Source: Bacteroidaceae bacterium
GTDB lineage: Bacteria; Bacteroidota; Bacteroidia; Bacteroidales; Bacteroidaceae
Direction of reading: 5' to 3'
Assembly (NCBI GenBank): GCA_017503065.1
Contig: JAFVTT010000011.1
Location: 1 to 43,507 of the forward strand
Length of the DNA stretch: 43,507 bases
Part shown: positions 35,163-43,161 of the stretch, piece after piece
How positions within the stretch are numbered: the first letter of the stretch is position 1
How the letters are laid out: each line of letters opens with the position of its first letter
The notes under the pieces: model-generated
What the model was told of the DNA's origin: nothing
Database searches by the model: none
What the model saw: the letters and a program-made list of their open reading frames with translations, nothing else
Program-made: the position numbers and the translations under genes

Positions 35163-36122
35163 ATGAAACGGCGGAAGTGGTTCACGCGTACACAGGTCAT
35201 CTTCCTGTTGGCCGTCCTCAATGTCAGCCTTGTGATATTGGGGGCAGCCTTGCTTTCCAGATGTCGCAGTGGCAGGGGTGGTAGGGTAGGAGAGGCGCTT
35301 GTCTCCATCGCCTCTGACTCTGTTTCTTCGACCTCTTCCCGTTATTATGCCGTGCCCCAGGTGGAACCAGACTCTTTCCTGTTCGATCCCAACGAGGCAG
35401 ACAGCACCCAGTTGCTTCGCCTTGGACTGGCTCCGTTCCAGGTCAGGAGCATCTACCGTTATCGTGCAAAGGGCGGTCGATTCAGTACGAAGGACGATTT
35501 CCGTCGTGTCTATCGTCTTACCAACGAGCAGTGGGAACGCCTGTCTCCTCTCATACGCATTGCGACCAAGTACCAACTGGTGCCTGTCCTGCCTCAGACG
35601 GACAAGCGTCTTTCCCCCTCGCGCCTTCCTTCTTCTGCCACAGATTCCCTGACGGGCCGTCCCGTACTCTCTCCCGATTCCTCTGCTTCTCCAAGAGTCA
35701 GAAATGTTTATCCGCAGAAACTTTCCGGCGATGAAACCATAGACCTCAACCTTGCCGACAGTGTCCTGCTCTGCCGTGTCCCGGGCATAGGTCCCTATTT
35801 TGCACGCCGTATCCTCCAGTACAGGAAGCGTCTTGGCGGTTATACCTCTGCCGACCAACTTCTGCAGATAGAGGACTTTCCTGCCGATGCCCTTGCATGG
35901 ATGGAGGTGGCCGACACGTGCCATGTGCAGAAGTTGCAGATAAACCGCCTCAGCGTCCGCAAACTCATGAAGCATCCCTATATGGGTTATTACCGTGCTT
36001 CCGAGATTGACGCTTACCGTCGTGTGCACGGTCCCATTCGCAGTATTGACGTACTCAGGTCCTTGCCACATTTCTCCGAGGACGACATCCTCCGTCTCTC
36101 TCCCTATATTTCTTTCGACTGA
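35163..36122 (+). CDS. ComEA-like protein with three helix-hairpin-helix regions
   Basis: The 319-residue protein has one N-terminal membrane span (about 12-33, IFLLAVLNVSLVILGAALL) and three HhH-type regions. These are NEADSTQLLRLGLAPFQVRS (about 75-130), DLNLADSVLLCRVPGIGPYF (about 198-250) and a degenerate third (INRLSVRKLMKHPYMGYYR, about 265-319). The second has the classic VPGIGPYFARRI hairpin. ComEA proteins bind incoming DNA in natural transformation, but these longer Bacteroidetes forms are uncharacterised, and DNA binding is inference. It lies 6 bases after the second transporter and ends the operon. Confidence 0.85.
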   Translation: MKRRKWFTRTQVIFLLAVLNVSLVILGAALLSRCRSGRGGRVGEALVSIASDSVSSTSSRYYAVPQVEPDSFLFDPNEADSTQLLRLGLAPFQVRSIYRYRAKGGRFSTKDDFRRVYRLTNEQWERLSPLIRIATKYQLVPVLPQTDKRLSPSRLPSSATDSLTGRPVLSPDSSASPRVRNVYPQKLSGDETIDLNLADSVLLCRVPGIGPYFARRILQYRKRLGGYTSADQLLQIEDFPADALAWMEVADTCHVQKLQINRLSVRKLMKHPYMGYYRASEIDAYRRVHGPIRSIDVLRSLPHFSEDDILRLSPYISFD

Positions 36123-36197
36123 TTATCGCGTGCGCGCGTATATATAATAAGGAAACAGATGTCCGCAGGACTATTTGTTCTCCTCCATTAATTAATT

Positions 36198-36293
36198 ATC
36201 CCAAACTTTTTGTCATCTATTGCGTCGCCCTCAAAGCGGTTCAACAATATAGGCTATTATTATTATCATATCTCTAATGAACCGATTTGGGAT
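36198..36293. repeat. Interspersed repeat element B upstream of the acyltransferase
   Basis: The right edge CTAATGAACCGATTTGGGA (36274-36292) and the left edge ATCCCAAAC (36198-36206) match, imperfectly, the inverted termini of elements A and C. The interior block GCGTCGCCCTCAAAGCGG (36221-36238) and GCTATTATTATTATCAT (36253-36269) correspond to GCGCCCTCAAAGTGG and GCTATTATCATCAT in element A, in the same order. It ends 5 bases before the -33 element of the next gene. Confidence 0.65.
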
Positions 36294-36297
36294 TGTG

Positions 36298-36328
36298 TTG
36301 ATTTTCTCATAAAAATGTCATACCTTTG
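36298..36328 (+). promoter_or_regulatory. Promoter of the PlsC-type acyltransferase gene
   Basis: TTG (36298-36300) and TACCTTTG (36321-36328) are 20 bp apart, matching the Bacteroidetes consensus. The box overlaps an in-frame TTG codon at 36326, ruling that codon out as the start. Confidence 0.75.
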
Positions 36329-36352
36329 CGCACGAATTATGAAAATGTGAAC

Positions 36353-37711
36353 ATGAATAACGTAAAAATGCACAGTAATAAGGGTGGGTGGTTGTACAGA
36401 ACCTTCAGGACCTACCTCCGTTTCCTTCACGATAAGATTTTCTATAAAAAGGTATATCTGGTAAACACAGAGGCCATTCCGCCTGCTGGCACACCGCTGC
36501 TTATTGTCTCCAATCATCAGAATTGCCTTAACGACCCCTTGGGTCTGCTTTTTGCTATCCCAGGTCGAAAGCCCTGCTTCATAGCCCGTGCCAGCGTGTT
36601 TGCCGTTCACCCCATAGCCGACAAGTTCCTGCGCTCCATCGGTTTGCTTCCTGCCTTCCGTCTGAATTACGACGGAGCCGAGGCGCTTTCCGAGAACACC
36701 AGCACTTTCAAGGTTTCTGAGCAGGCACTGATAGACGGACAGACCGTGGTCATCTATCCCGAAGCAGGCCATCAGGACAAGCGATGGCTCGGTAATTTCT
36801 CCATGGGTTATTTGAAACTGGCCTTTGAGGCAGCGGAACTCGCCGACTTCCAGAAGGACGTTGTCATCATGCCCACCTGCAATCACTACTCCCATTATTT
36901 CGGCATCCGCAACAGGTTTGTCATAAAGTTCGGCGAGCCTATCTCGCTCATGCCCTACTATGAACTCTACAAGACCAAGCCCCGCACGGCACAGCGTGAG
37001 GTCAACAAATTGGTCATCAAGCAGATTTCCGACCTCATGCTTGATATCCGCGACTTGGACAACTACGAGGCCATAGACTTCATCCGCACCACCTACGGCG
37101 ACGATTATGCAAAAAGGCAGGGGGTAAAGCCTTGGCATCTGCCCGAACGCCTCCTTACCGACAAGCAACTGGTGGCACGTCTGGATGCTCTCAAGGACGA
37201 TGAATCGGCTGACGTGGAGGGCATTTACCGAGACACCATGTCCTTGAAGAAGGGACTGGACGAGTTGCATATTTCCGACAGAAGCCTAAATTTCAGCAAC
37301 AATACTCTGAGTCTGGGATTTAACCTCCTGATGCACATCATCTTCTTCCCCCTGTGGTTGTTCTCCTGCTGGCCCAGTCTGCCCATGTACCTGCTGCCCA
37401 TGTCGTTCTTCAGGATGAAGATGTCCGACCCCATGTTCAAGGGTTCCATGCTCTATGGTTCTGCGGCCTTGTTTACCATCCCCATCTTCACCATTGCCAC
37501 TCTTTTGGTGGTTGGTTTCAATTTCGGATGGCTTCCGGCAGTGTTGTATGTGTTGTCTTTCCCGATTCTGATTGTATTCTGCTGGTTCTATTCCGTGTCT
37601 GCACTGAATATGTTCAAGGGAATGCGTTGTATGTTTAATGGCGCAAAGGTAAGGCAGCTCAAGCAGATGCGTGCAAGCATATATGAGCGTCTTGACCAAC
37701 TCTTGGGGTAA
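36353..37711 (+). CDS. Membrane-bound PlsC-type acyltransferase
   Basis: About 452 residues from ATG 36353. The N-terminal half is a glycerolipid acyltransferase domain: VSNHQNCLNDPLGLLF carries the catalytic N-H-x4-D motif (as NHQNCLND), followed by FIARASVFAVHPIA and VVIYPEAGHQDKRW (the EG-type substrate motif reads PEAGH). The C-terminal part has about four hydrophobic segments (MHIIFFPLWLFSCWPSLPMY, FTIPIFTIATLLVVGF and VLSFPILIVFCWFY). Such enzymes acylate lysophosphatidate or a related lipid. The exact acceptor is unknown, and the extra membrane domain sets it apart from standard 240-residue PlsC. Confidence 0.85.
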   Translation: MNNVKMHSNKGGWLYRTFRTYLRFLHDKIFYKKVYLVNTEAIPPAGTPLLIVSNHQNCLNDPLGLLFAIPGRKPCFIARASVFAVHPIADKFLRSIGLLPAFRLNYDGAEALSENTSTFKVSEQALIDGQTVVIYPEAGHQDKRWLGNFSMGYLKLAFEAAELADFQKDVVIMPTCNHYSHYFGIRNRFVIKFGEPISLMPYYELYKTKPRTAQREVNKLVIKQISDLMLDIRDLDNYEAIDFIRTTYGDDYAKRQGVKPWHLPERLLTDKQLVARLDALKDDESADVEGIYRDTMSLKKGLDELHISDRSLNFSNNTLSLGFNLLMHIIFFPLWLFSCWPSLPMYLLPMSFFRMKMSDPMFKGSMLYGSAALFTIPIFTIATLLVVGFNFGWLPAVLYVLSFPILIVFCWFYSVSALNMFKGMRCMFNGAKVRQLKQMRASIYERLDQLLG

Positions 37712-37720
37712 ACTCATATA

Positions 37721-37765
37721 CACGACAAACCGCCGTCTGGAATTTCCGGGCGGTGGTTTGTCGTG
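37721..37765 (+). terminator. Hairpin after the acyltransferase gene
   Basis: CACGACAAACC (37721-37731) pairs perfectly with GGTTTGTCGTG (37755-37765), and the stem continues with a mismatch and CCG/CGG. The hairpin begins 9 bases after the TAA. The tail is not U-rich, so a factor-assisted or processing role is possible. Confidence 0.55.
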
Positions 37766-37783
37766 TTATAGGAAAAATGATTG

Positions 37784-37842
37784 TTTTGAACCCAAATCGG
37801 TCATTAGCGCATAACAGTCTAATGACCGATTTGGGTTCAAAA
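37784..37842. repeat. Perfect 24-bp palindromic repeat, element C
   Basis: The left arm (37784-37807) and right arm (37819-37842) are exact reverse complements over 24 bases around an 11-base loop, CGCATAACAGT. The arm core is AACCCAAATCGGTCATTAG. It has T residues on the outer left and A residues on the outer right, the opposite of an intrinsic terminator on either strand. It lies between the convergent acyltransferase and thiL genes and is the best-preserved copy of the family that includes elements A and B. Confidence 0.85.
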
Positions 37843-37858
37843 GTGTATTTTGCTTGTG

Positions 37859-38941
37859 TCAGTCCTTCAAAGGGTTCCAACCCTGTGCTTTCAGTTCGAA
37901 CTCGCTGCCGTCGCGGCTTATCAGGGCCTTGCCCAGGCTTTCATTGGTAATGTAACCTATTACTTTCACGTCCTCTATGGCGCTGACCACATCGTTGGCG
38001 GTCAGGGGTACGGTGAACAGCAGTTCGTAGTCCTCGCCTCCGTTCAGGGCACAGGTGCTGACGTTCATGTTGAACTCCTCGGCAGCCACGGCGGTCTGGT
38101 AGTCCAGAGGGATGCGCTCCTCGTAGATACGGCATCCGCACCGGCTCTGCTCGCAGATGTGCATCAGTTCGCTGCTCAGACCGTCGGAGATGTCTATCAT
38201 GGAGGTTATCTTCACGTTGGCCTGGCGCAACTTCTCTATGATGTCCTTGCGTGCCTCGGGCTTCATCTGTCTTTCCAGTAGGTATTCCTTGCCGGCAAAG
38301 TCGGGCTGGGGAATCTGTGCTATGGCTTCTTCCACGTTGCTGCCGTTCTTTCTTGCCTGCTGTGTGGCTTCCGCCACCTGCTGGTTGTAGACGGCTTTCT
38401 CGCGTTCCAGTATCTGCAGTCCCATATATGCGGCGCCAAGATTGCCGGAAACACAGATGAGGTCTGTTTCCTTGGCTCCGCTGCGGTAGGCTATGTCCTC
38501 TGCCTTGGCCGTGCCTATGGCTGTGATGCTGATGGCCAGACCGGTCATGCTGCTGGTGGTGTCGCCGCCTACGATGTCCACGTTGTGGCGCTTGCATGCC
38601 ATGCGCATGCCGCTGTAGAGTTCCTCTATGTCCTCCACCATGAACCTCTTGCTGATGGCCAGGCTGACGGTAATCTGCCGTGGCGTGCCGTTCATGGCAT
38701 ATATGTCGCTCAGGTTCACCATCACTGCCTTGTAGCCCAAGTGGCGCAGGGGCATGTAGGTGAGGTCGAAGTGCACGCCCTCCATGAGCATGTCGGTGGT
38801 TACTAACGTCTGCATGCCGGCTTCGGGCGAGAGTACGGCACAATCGTCGCCCACACCTTTCTGTGTGGACTCGTTTATGGTCTCGGTTTCCTTGGTGAGA
38901 TGCTTTATGAGGCCGAACTCACCCAATTCTGCTATTTCCAA
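37859..38941 (-). CDS. thiL: Thiamine-monophosphate kinase
   Basis: ThiL phosphorylates thiamine monophosphate to thiamine diphosphate, the last step of cofactor synthesis. The 360-residue protein has the N-terminal GEFGLIKHL and VGDDCAVLSPE (metal-binding motif of the PurM/ThiL family), then NLSDIYAMNGTPRQITVSLA, IVGGDTTSS and MIDISDGLSSELMH. The C-terminal ALNGGEDYELLFTV is a ThiL marker. Length is slightly above the 325-residue norm. It is the last gene of the lpxK operon, 24 bases after the phosphorylase gene. No other thiamine gene is nearby. Confidence 0.95.
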   Translation of the reverse strand: MEIAELGEFGLIKHLTKETETINESTQKGVGDDCAVLSPEAGMQTLVTTDMLMEGVHFDLTYMPLRHLGYKAVMVNLSDIYAMNGTPRQITVSLAISKRFMVEDIEELYSGMRMACKRHNVDIVGGDTTSSMTGLAISITAIGTAKAEDIAYRSGAKETDLICVSGNLGAAYMGLQILEREKAVYNQQVAEATQQARKNGSNVEEAIAQIPQPDFAGKEYLLERQMKPEARKDIIEKLRQANVKITSMIDISDGLSSELMHICEQSRCGCRIYEERIPLDYQTAVAAEEFNMNVSTCALNGGEDYELLFTVPLTANDVVSAIEDVKVIGYITNESLGKALISRDGSEFELKAQGWNPLKD

Positions 38942-38965
38942 AGTTCTGTCTGTGTGTTTGTCGGT

Positions 38966-39775
38966 TCAGGAACGTGCTATCATCTCGCGCATGATGGCTG
39001 CCATGCGTGGCTGTGCCTCGGCGGCAGCCTTCTGCACGTCCTCGTGTGTAACCTTCATCACCTGTGCGTGGCCGCCTAGGTCGGTTATGATGCTGATGCC
39101 GAAGCAGCGTATGCCGCAATGGCGTGCCACTATCACTTCGGGCACAGTGCTCATGCCCACGGCATCGGCTCCCCAGTGTGCGAACATGCGGTATTCGGAG
39201 GGAGTCTCGTAGGTGGGACCCTGTGTGGCCAGGTAAACGCCGTGGCGCACCTTTATGGCTTTCTCGTGTGCTATGGCGTCGGCCATGTCAATGAGGTCGG
39301 GGTCATAGGCGTGTCCCATGTCGGGGAAACGGGGGCCTTGGGGTATGTTCTCCCCACGCAAGGGATTTTCGGGCATGAAGTTTATCTGGTCGGTGATGAT
39401 CATCAGGTCGCCCACACGGAAACTGGGGTTGGTGCCTCCGGCGGCATTGCTGACGAAGAGGGTCTTGATGCCCAGTTCGTACATCACACGGATGGGGAAG
39501 GTAACCTCCTTCATGTTGTAACCTTCGTAGTAGTGGAAACGGCCTTCCATGGCCAGTATGTCCTTACCGCCCAGTTTGCCGAAAATCAGTGCTCCGGCAT
39601 GGCCCTCAACGGTGCTGACGGGGAAGTTGGGGATTTCGGCATAGGGTATGGTAATTTCCTTCTCGATTTCTTTTGCCAGTTCGCCCAGACCGGTGCCCAG
39701 GATGATGGCGGTTTCAGGCTTTGTTGTCATCTTGGCCTTAAGCCATTCTGCTGTCTCTAAGATTCTTTTGTACAT
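38966..39775 (-). CDS. Purine nucleoside phosphorylase (trimeric, PNP-I type)
   Basis: The enzyme splits purine nucleosides with phosphate into base and ribose 1-phosphate. The 269-residue protein shows AIILGTGLGEL (phosphate loop), MEGRFHYYEGYNMKEVTFP, LFVSNAAGGTNPSF, the purine-site segment LATQGPTYETPSEYRMF and ADAVGMSTVPEVIVARH. These are hallmarks of the mammalian-like PNP-I/MTAP family, so inosine and guanosine are the expected substrates. The first 38 bases overlap the end of lpxK. A later Met (39730) would avoid the overlap, but the N-terminal ILETAEWLKAKM helix is conserved in the family, so 39775 is preferred. Confidence 0.93.
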   Translation of the reverse strand: MYKRILETAEWLKAKMTTKPETAIILGTGLGELAKEIEKEITIPYAEIPNFPVSTVEGHAGALIFGKLGGKDILAMEGRFHYYEGYNMKEVTFPIRVMYELGIKTLFVSNAAGGTNPSFRVGDLMIITDQINFMPENPLRGENIPQGPRFPDMGHAYDPDLIDMADAIAHEKAIKVRHGVYLATQGPTYETPSEYRMFAHWGADAVGMSTVPEVIVARHCGIRCFGISIITDLGGHAQVMKVTHEDVQKAAAEAQPRMAAIMREMIARS

Positions 39776-40829
39776 AACCTGTGATTTTATCGTTGAACAT
39801 TCTTTCTCTTTCTTGCATGAACTGTATGCCGATGGGCAGTACCCAGATGTGCCTCATGATGTCCTCAGGCAGGTTGTCCATGGTCATGAACCTGGTGGTG
39901 TCTTTTTCCGTGGTGATGATTATCTTTGGTTCGGGGATGCCGTCCAATTCTTCGGTAATGGCCTGTATGTCGGCCGGTGTGTAGTAGTGATGGTCGCGGA
40001 AATCCAGGCTTTTTACCGAGGCAAACCGTTTCCTGATGTCCATATTCATCTGCTTCGGGCAGCCTATGCCGGTTATCAGGAGTACGTTGTGACGTTTCAA
40101 TTCTGCAATGCCTCGTATTTCATGTGTCTGCAGGTTCACCATCTTCCCATACTTGATGGTACTGAAGAAGAGGTGCTGGTATGGTCTTAGTTGCAAGGAT
40201 TCAGCTATGATGCGGTACTGCATAGGCGACATGTCTTCGGGGCACTTCGTCACGATGACCATGTTGGCACGCTCCTTGCCCTGTGCCGATTCGCGGAGCC
40301 TGCCTGCTGGCAGGAGCATGTCTTGGGTTATGAGTCTGTGGTAGTCTGTAAGCAGTATATTCCTTCCCGGCGAGACGTATCTGTGTTGGAAGGCATCGTC
40401 CAGTAGGATTACCTGCACGTCTTTGGTTTCGGGGTCGTTCATCAACCTTTCTATGCCGTTGCGTCTGTTGGCATCCACTGCAATGTAGATGTGCGGAAAC
40501 TTCTGCATCATCTGCCATGGCTCGTCGCCAATTATCTCCATGGGGGTGTCCTCTGTGGCCAGCACATAGCCTTTGCTCTTGCGTTTGTAACCTCTGCTCA
40601 GCACTGCCACCTTGTATCGTGGTGAAAGCAGGCGGATTAGGTATTCTATGTGCGGTGTCTTTCCTGTACCTCCTATGGTGATGTTGCCGACGGAAATTAT
40701 GGGAATGTCGTACTTCCTGCTTTCCAGTATTCCCCAGTCAAAGAGGCGGTTCCTTATGGCGGTGACGCAACCGTATATCCAGGCAAACGGCGCCAGCCAA
40801 GGGTTCGTGTGTATGAGTTCTCCTTCCAT
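39738..40829 (-). CDS. lpxK: Tetraacyldisaccharide 4'-kinase LpxK
   Basis: LpxK phosphorylates the 4' position of the lipid A disaccharide at the inner face of the membrane. The 363-residue protein has an N-terminal hydrophobic helix (WLAPFAWIYGCVTAIRN), the modified P-loop SVGNITIGGTGKTPH (about 46-60), RGYKRKSKG, the LLDDAFQHRYV (DDGFQ-like) motif and TGIGCPKQM. Length is usual. It is the first gene of an operon with the phosphorylase and thiL, an arrangement I recall in Bacteroidales, and it has a consensus promoter at 40863-40893. Confidence 0.96.
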   Translation of the reverse strand: MEGELIHTNPWLAPFAWIYGCVTAIRNRLFDWGILESRKYDIPIISVGNITIGGTGKTPHIEYLIRLLSPRYKVAVLSRGYKRKSKGYVLATEDTPMEIIGDEPWQMMQKFPHIYIAVDANRRNGIERLMNDPETKDVQVILLDDAFQHRYVSPGRNILLTDYHRLITQDMLLPAGRLRESAQGKERANMVIVTKCPEDMSPMQYRIIAESLQLRPYQHLFFSTIKYGKMVNLQTHEIRGIAELKRHNVLLITGIGCPKQMNMDIRKRFASVKSLDFRDHHYYTPADIQAITEELDGIPEPKIIITTEKDTTRFMTMDNLPEDIMRHIWVLPIGIQFMQERERMFNDKITGYVQKNLRDSRMA

Positions 40830-40862
40830 GGGGTTGCAGGTCTAATGGTGTGTTTAGGTGAA

Positions 40863-40893
40863 CAAAGATAGTGTTTTTATTCAACAAATCAAA
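40863..40893 (-). promoter_or_regulatory. Promoter of the lpxK operon
   Basis: On the minus strand TTTG (40890-40893) and TATCTTTG (40863-40870) are 19 bp apart, the exact Bacteroidetes consensus, 33 bases before the lpxK ATG. Confidence 0.75.
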
Positions 40894-40954
40894 GGTATTT
40901 TCTTAATTTTGCCCCTGTTGGGCCTTGTGCCGCCTCAAAAATGTGGACGTATCG

Positions 40955-40984
40955 TTGCCTTGTGGATGTTTCGTGCTATCTTTG
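40955..40984 (+). promoter_or_regulatory. Promoter of the secreted phosphohydrolase fusion gene
   Basis: TTG (40955-40957) and TATCTTTG (40977-40984) are 19 bp apart. The start should be about 15 bases before ATG 41004. A second, poorer -7 match, TAATTTTG (40904-40911), lies upstream without a -33 partner. Confidence 0.7.
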
Positions 40985-41003
40985 TTTGCAAAAACCGATA
41001 ATT

Positions 41004-42875
41004 ATGAATGTCTTTTCCCGCCGTTTTTTTGTTTTTCTCCTTGCATTGTTGTGTGCTTTTGCAGACGCTCTGCTGGTCAGGGCTCAGGTTTCTCCTTATA
41101 TGCCCGAGGTTAGGACGGTGCTGACGTATAATATCAGGAATGCCACCACCGACGGCGGACAGGTGGATTTTGCCGATGTCGTGGCAACGATCCGGCTTGC
41201 CGATGCCGATTTTGTGGCGTTGCAGGAACTGGACAGCGTCACTGGCCGTAGCAAGGGAAAGGATGTGCTCCGCGAACTGGCCCTGCTCTCGCAATACTAT
41301 CCCGTATATGGTTCTGCCATAGATTATGACGGTGGTAAGTATGGAGTCGGAATCCTGTCCAAGCAAAAGCCTCTCGCTGTCCGCAAGATTGCTCTGCCGG
41401 GCAGGGAGGAGGCAAGGGTTCTGCTCGTGGCGGAGTTTCAGGATGTGATGCTGGCGTGCACGCACCTGTCGCTTACCGATGAGGACCGCATGGCATCTGC
41501 CGGACTCATCCTTGCCGAGGCAGAGGGTAGCACAAAGCCTTTCCTTGTGGCGGGTGATTTCAATGCAGTTCCTGAATCCAACTTTATAAAGCAGATTGAG
41601 CGTGAATTCATCGTACTTTCTCCCAAGAATAAGCCCACTTTTCCGTCACGCTCCCCCAAGGCATGCATAGACTACATAGCCTCGTTCAAGGGTAGTGGGG
41701 AGTCTCTGCTATTGCGCGAGGCCGAAGTGATGCCGCGTGGCCGTGTCTCCGACCACCTGCCAGTGCTGGCGCGTTTCCAGTTGAAAACACAGGTGGAACG
41801 GATACTTTATGGCAAACCCTATCTGCAGAACCCCTCGCCCGATGCCGTTTCCGTCATGTTCCAGACCAGTACCATCGCCCATGCTTGGGTGGAATACGGT
41901 CAGGACACGTTGAACCTGCGTCGGGCACGTATGGAATATGGCGGCCAGGCCGTCTGCCATGATATAGAGCACAAGGTTCGCCTGGAGGGCCTGCAACCCG
42001 GAGGCAAGTATTTCTACAGGGTATGTGCTCAGGAAATTCTGCACTATGCCGCCTACAGTAAGGTTTTGGGCGACACACAGGTTACTGACTTTTATTCCTT
42101 TCAGTTGCCGGAAGAAGGTCAGGAGGATTTTACCGCCCTAATATTCAACGACCTGCATAGAAATTCGGAGACGATAAAACTGATGTCGGAACTTGCTGAC
42201 AGCATACCGCACGACTTTGTCTTGTTCAACGGTGACTGCATCCCCGACCCCGCTTCCAGAGAGGATGCCATGTACATGCTGCATCGTCTCGCTTCTGCCT
42301 TCCATGCCGAGGAGATACCGGCAATCTTCGTTCGTGGTAATCATGAAATCAGAAATTTCCATTCGGCAGCCTTGCCGTCTCTGCTGGACCAGCCGGGTGG
42401 CAAGACTTATGGCGCGTTCAGTTGGGGAGATACGCGTTTCGTGGTCCTTGATTGTGGAGAGGACAAACCCGACGACCATCCTGTTTATTACGGACTCAAC
42501 GATTTCTCGGCTTTCCGTCGGCAACAGTATGATTTTCTGCAAGAGGAAATGAAATCGCACGAATTCAGAAAAGCAGAGCGTCGTGTTCTTGTGAGCCATA
42601 TCCCGTTGTGGGGCAATGGCGACAAGTACCGCCCTTGCTCCGAACTTTGGAGTCCTCTGTTGAAGAATGCCCGTTTCGATGTCGCTCTCAGCGGTCACAC
42701 CCACCGCTTCCGCTATCACTCCAAGGGAGATGCCTCCAATCCATTCCCCGTCTGCATAGGTGGAGGTCCCGGCGCAAATTCTGCCACAATGATGGTCCTC
42801 ACGAAGAAAGGCAAAGACTTATTCCTCCGTGTCCTCAATACCAAAGGTGAGGAGCTCGGTGAGTGGACTCTGTGA
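41004..42875 (+). CDS. Secreted fusion of an EEP-family phosphohydrolase and a calcineurin-like metallophosphoesterase
   Basis: The 623-residue protein has a signal peptide (about 1-27). The first domain (about 36-258) is endonuclease/exonuclease/phosphatase-like: N43 in LTYNIRN, E75 in LQELDS, H154 in THLS, D185 and N187 in GDFN, and D250-H251 in SDHLP. The second (about 375-615) is a metallophosphoesterase: D383-L-H385, G-D411, N446-H447-E448, H532 and G-H565-T-H567. Between them, about 270-370, is a beta-rich segment like the fibronectin-type part of purple acid phosphatases. Both active sites look complete. Substrates are unknown; phosphodiester or phospholipid breakdown in the periplasm or outside is a guess. 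The start is set by the promoter. Confidence 0.85.
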   Translation: MNVFSRRFFVFLLALLCAFADALLVRAQVSPYMPEVRTVLTYNIRNATTDGGQVDFADVVATIRLADADFVALQELDSVTGRSKGKDVLRELALLSQYYPVYGSAIDYDGGKYGVGILSKQKPLAVRKIALPGREEARVLLVAEFQDVMLACTHLSLTDEDRMASAGLILAEAEGSTKPFLVAGDFNAVPESNFIKQIEREFIVLSPKNKPTFPSRSPKACIDYIASFKGSGESLLLREAEVMPRGRVSDHLPVLARFQLKTQVERILYGKPYLQNPSPDAVSVMFQTSTIAHAWVEYGQDTLNLRRARMEYGGQAVCHDIEHKVRLEGLQPGGKYFYRVCAQEILHYAAYSKVLGDTQVTDFYSFQLPEEGQEDFTALIFNDLHRNSETIKLMSELADSIPHDFVLFNGDCIPDPASREDAMYMLHRLASAFHAEEIPAIFVRGNHEIRNFHSAALPSLLDQPGGKTYGAFSWGDTRFVVLDCGEDKPDDHPVYYGLNDFSAFRRQQYDFLQEEMKSHEFRKAERRVLVSHIPLWGNGDKYRPCSELWSPLLKNARFDVALSGHTHRFRYHSKGDASNPFPVCIGGGPGANSATMMVLTKKGKDLFLRVLNTKGEELGEWTL

Positions 42876-43130
42876 CAACCCGATTTCGTCCTTAGTATTG
42901 TCAAGCCTTTGAATATAGTATTGTCGCACCCTCGTCCTCGGTAGGAGCAAAAAAAACATCCATATTGTCTTGTGTTTATAGTTCCCCCCCCCTCTCCCTC
43001 CCTCTCAGGGAGGGCCGGGGTGGGTCCCCTATATATAATATATAATAAGGTATACCAGCCCTCCTCCCTGCAATTATTGTCCTTCCTACACCCTTTTTGC
43101 GTAAATTTCTTAAAAAATCTTCTTCAATCC
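42876..43130. other. Intergenic stretch before the rRNA promoter
   Basis: No gene is supported. It holds TAGTATTGTC twice at a 22-base interval (42893-42902 and 42915-42924), the GC-rich hairpin repeat (42983-43028), an AT-dinucleotide run (about 43029-43050) and an A/T-rich segment just upstream of the rRNA promoter that could act as an UP-like element. Confidence 0.5.
42983..43028. repeat. GC-rich hairpin repeat of REP-like appearance
   Basis: A run of C residues leads into CCCTCCCT (42996-43003), a three-base loop CTC and AGGGAGGG (43007-43014), a perfect 8-bp stem. It is followed by CCGGGGTGGGTCCC. I recall hairpins ending in AGGGAGGGCCGGGGTGGG as recurring intergenic repeats in Bacteroidetes, but only one copy is present here, so repetition is not demonstrated by this window. 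Confidence 0.45.
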
Positions 43131-43161
43131 TTTGCCGGTTTGCGGAAAAGTCTTACCTTTG
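43131..43161 (+). promoter_or_regulatory. rRNA operon promoter
   Basis: TTTG (43131-43134) and TACCTTTG (43154-43161) with a 19-bp spacer match the consensus exactly. The following GCACTCGCAAAA is what I recall from other Bacteroidales rrn promoters. Confidence 0.8.

Noticed and set aside
34413..36071. A 552-codon open frame on the minus strand opposite the second NSS transporter and the HhH gene
   Set aside because: It is rich in His, Gly and Gln, without any domain pattern, and covers two clear plus-strand genes. It is an antisense shadow of high-GC codons.
36326..36328. TTG start codon for the acyltransferase
   Set aside because: It is the last three bases of the -7 element TACCTTTG, so it lies upstream of transcription; ATG 36353 is used instead.
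42878..42893. A fourth copy of the AACCC...TTAG palindromic repeat (CAACCCGATTTCGTCCTTAG)
   Set aside because: Only the outer bases match, there is no partner arm or conserved loop, and similarity at this level is expected by chance.
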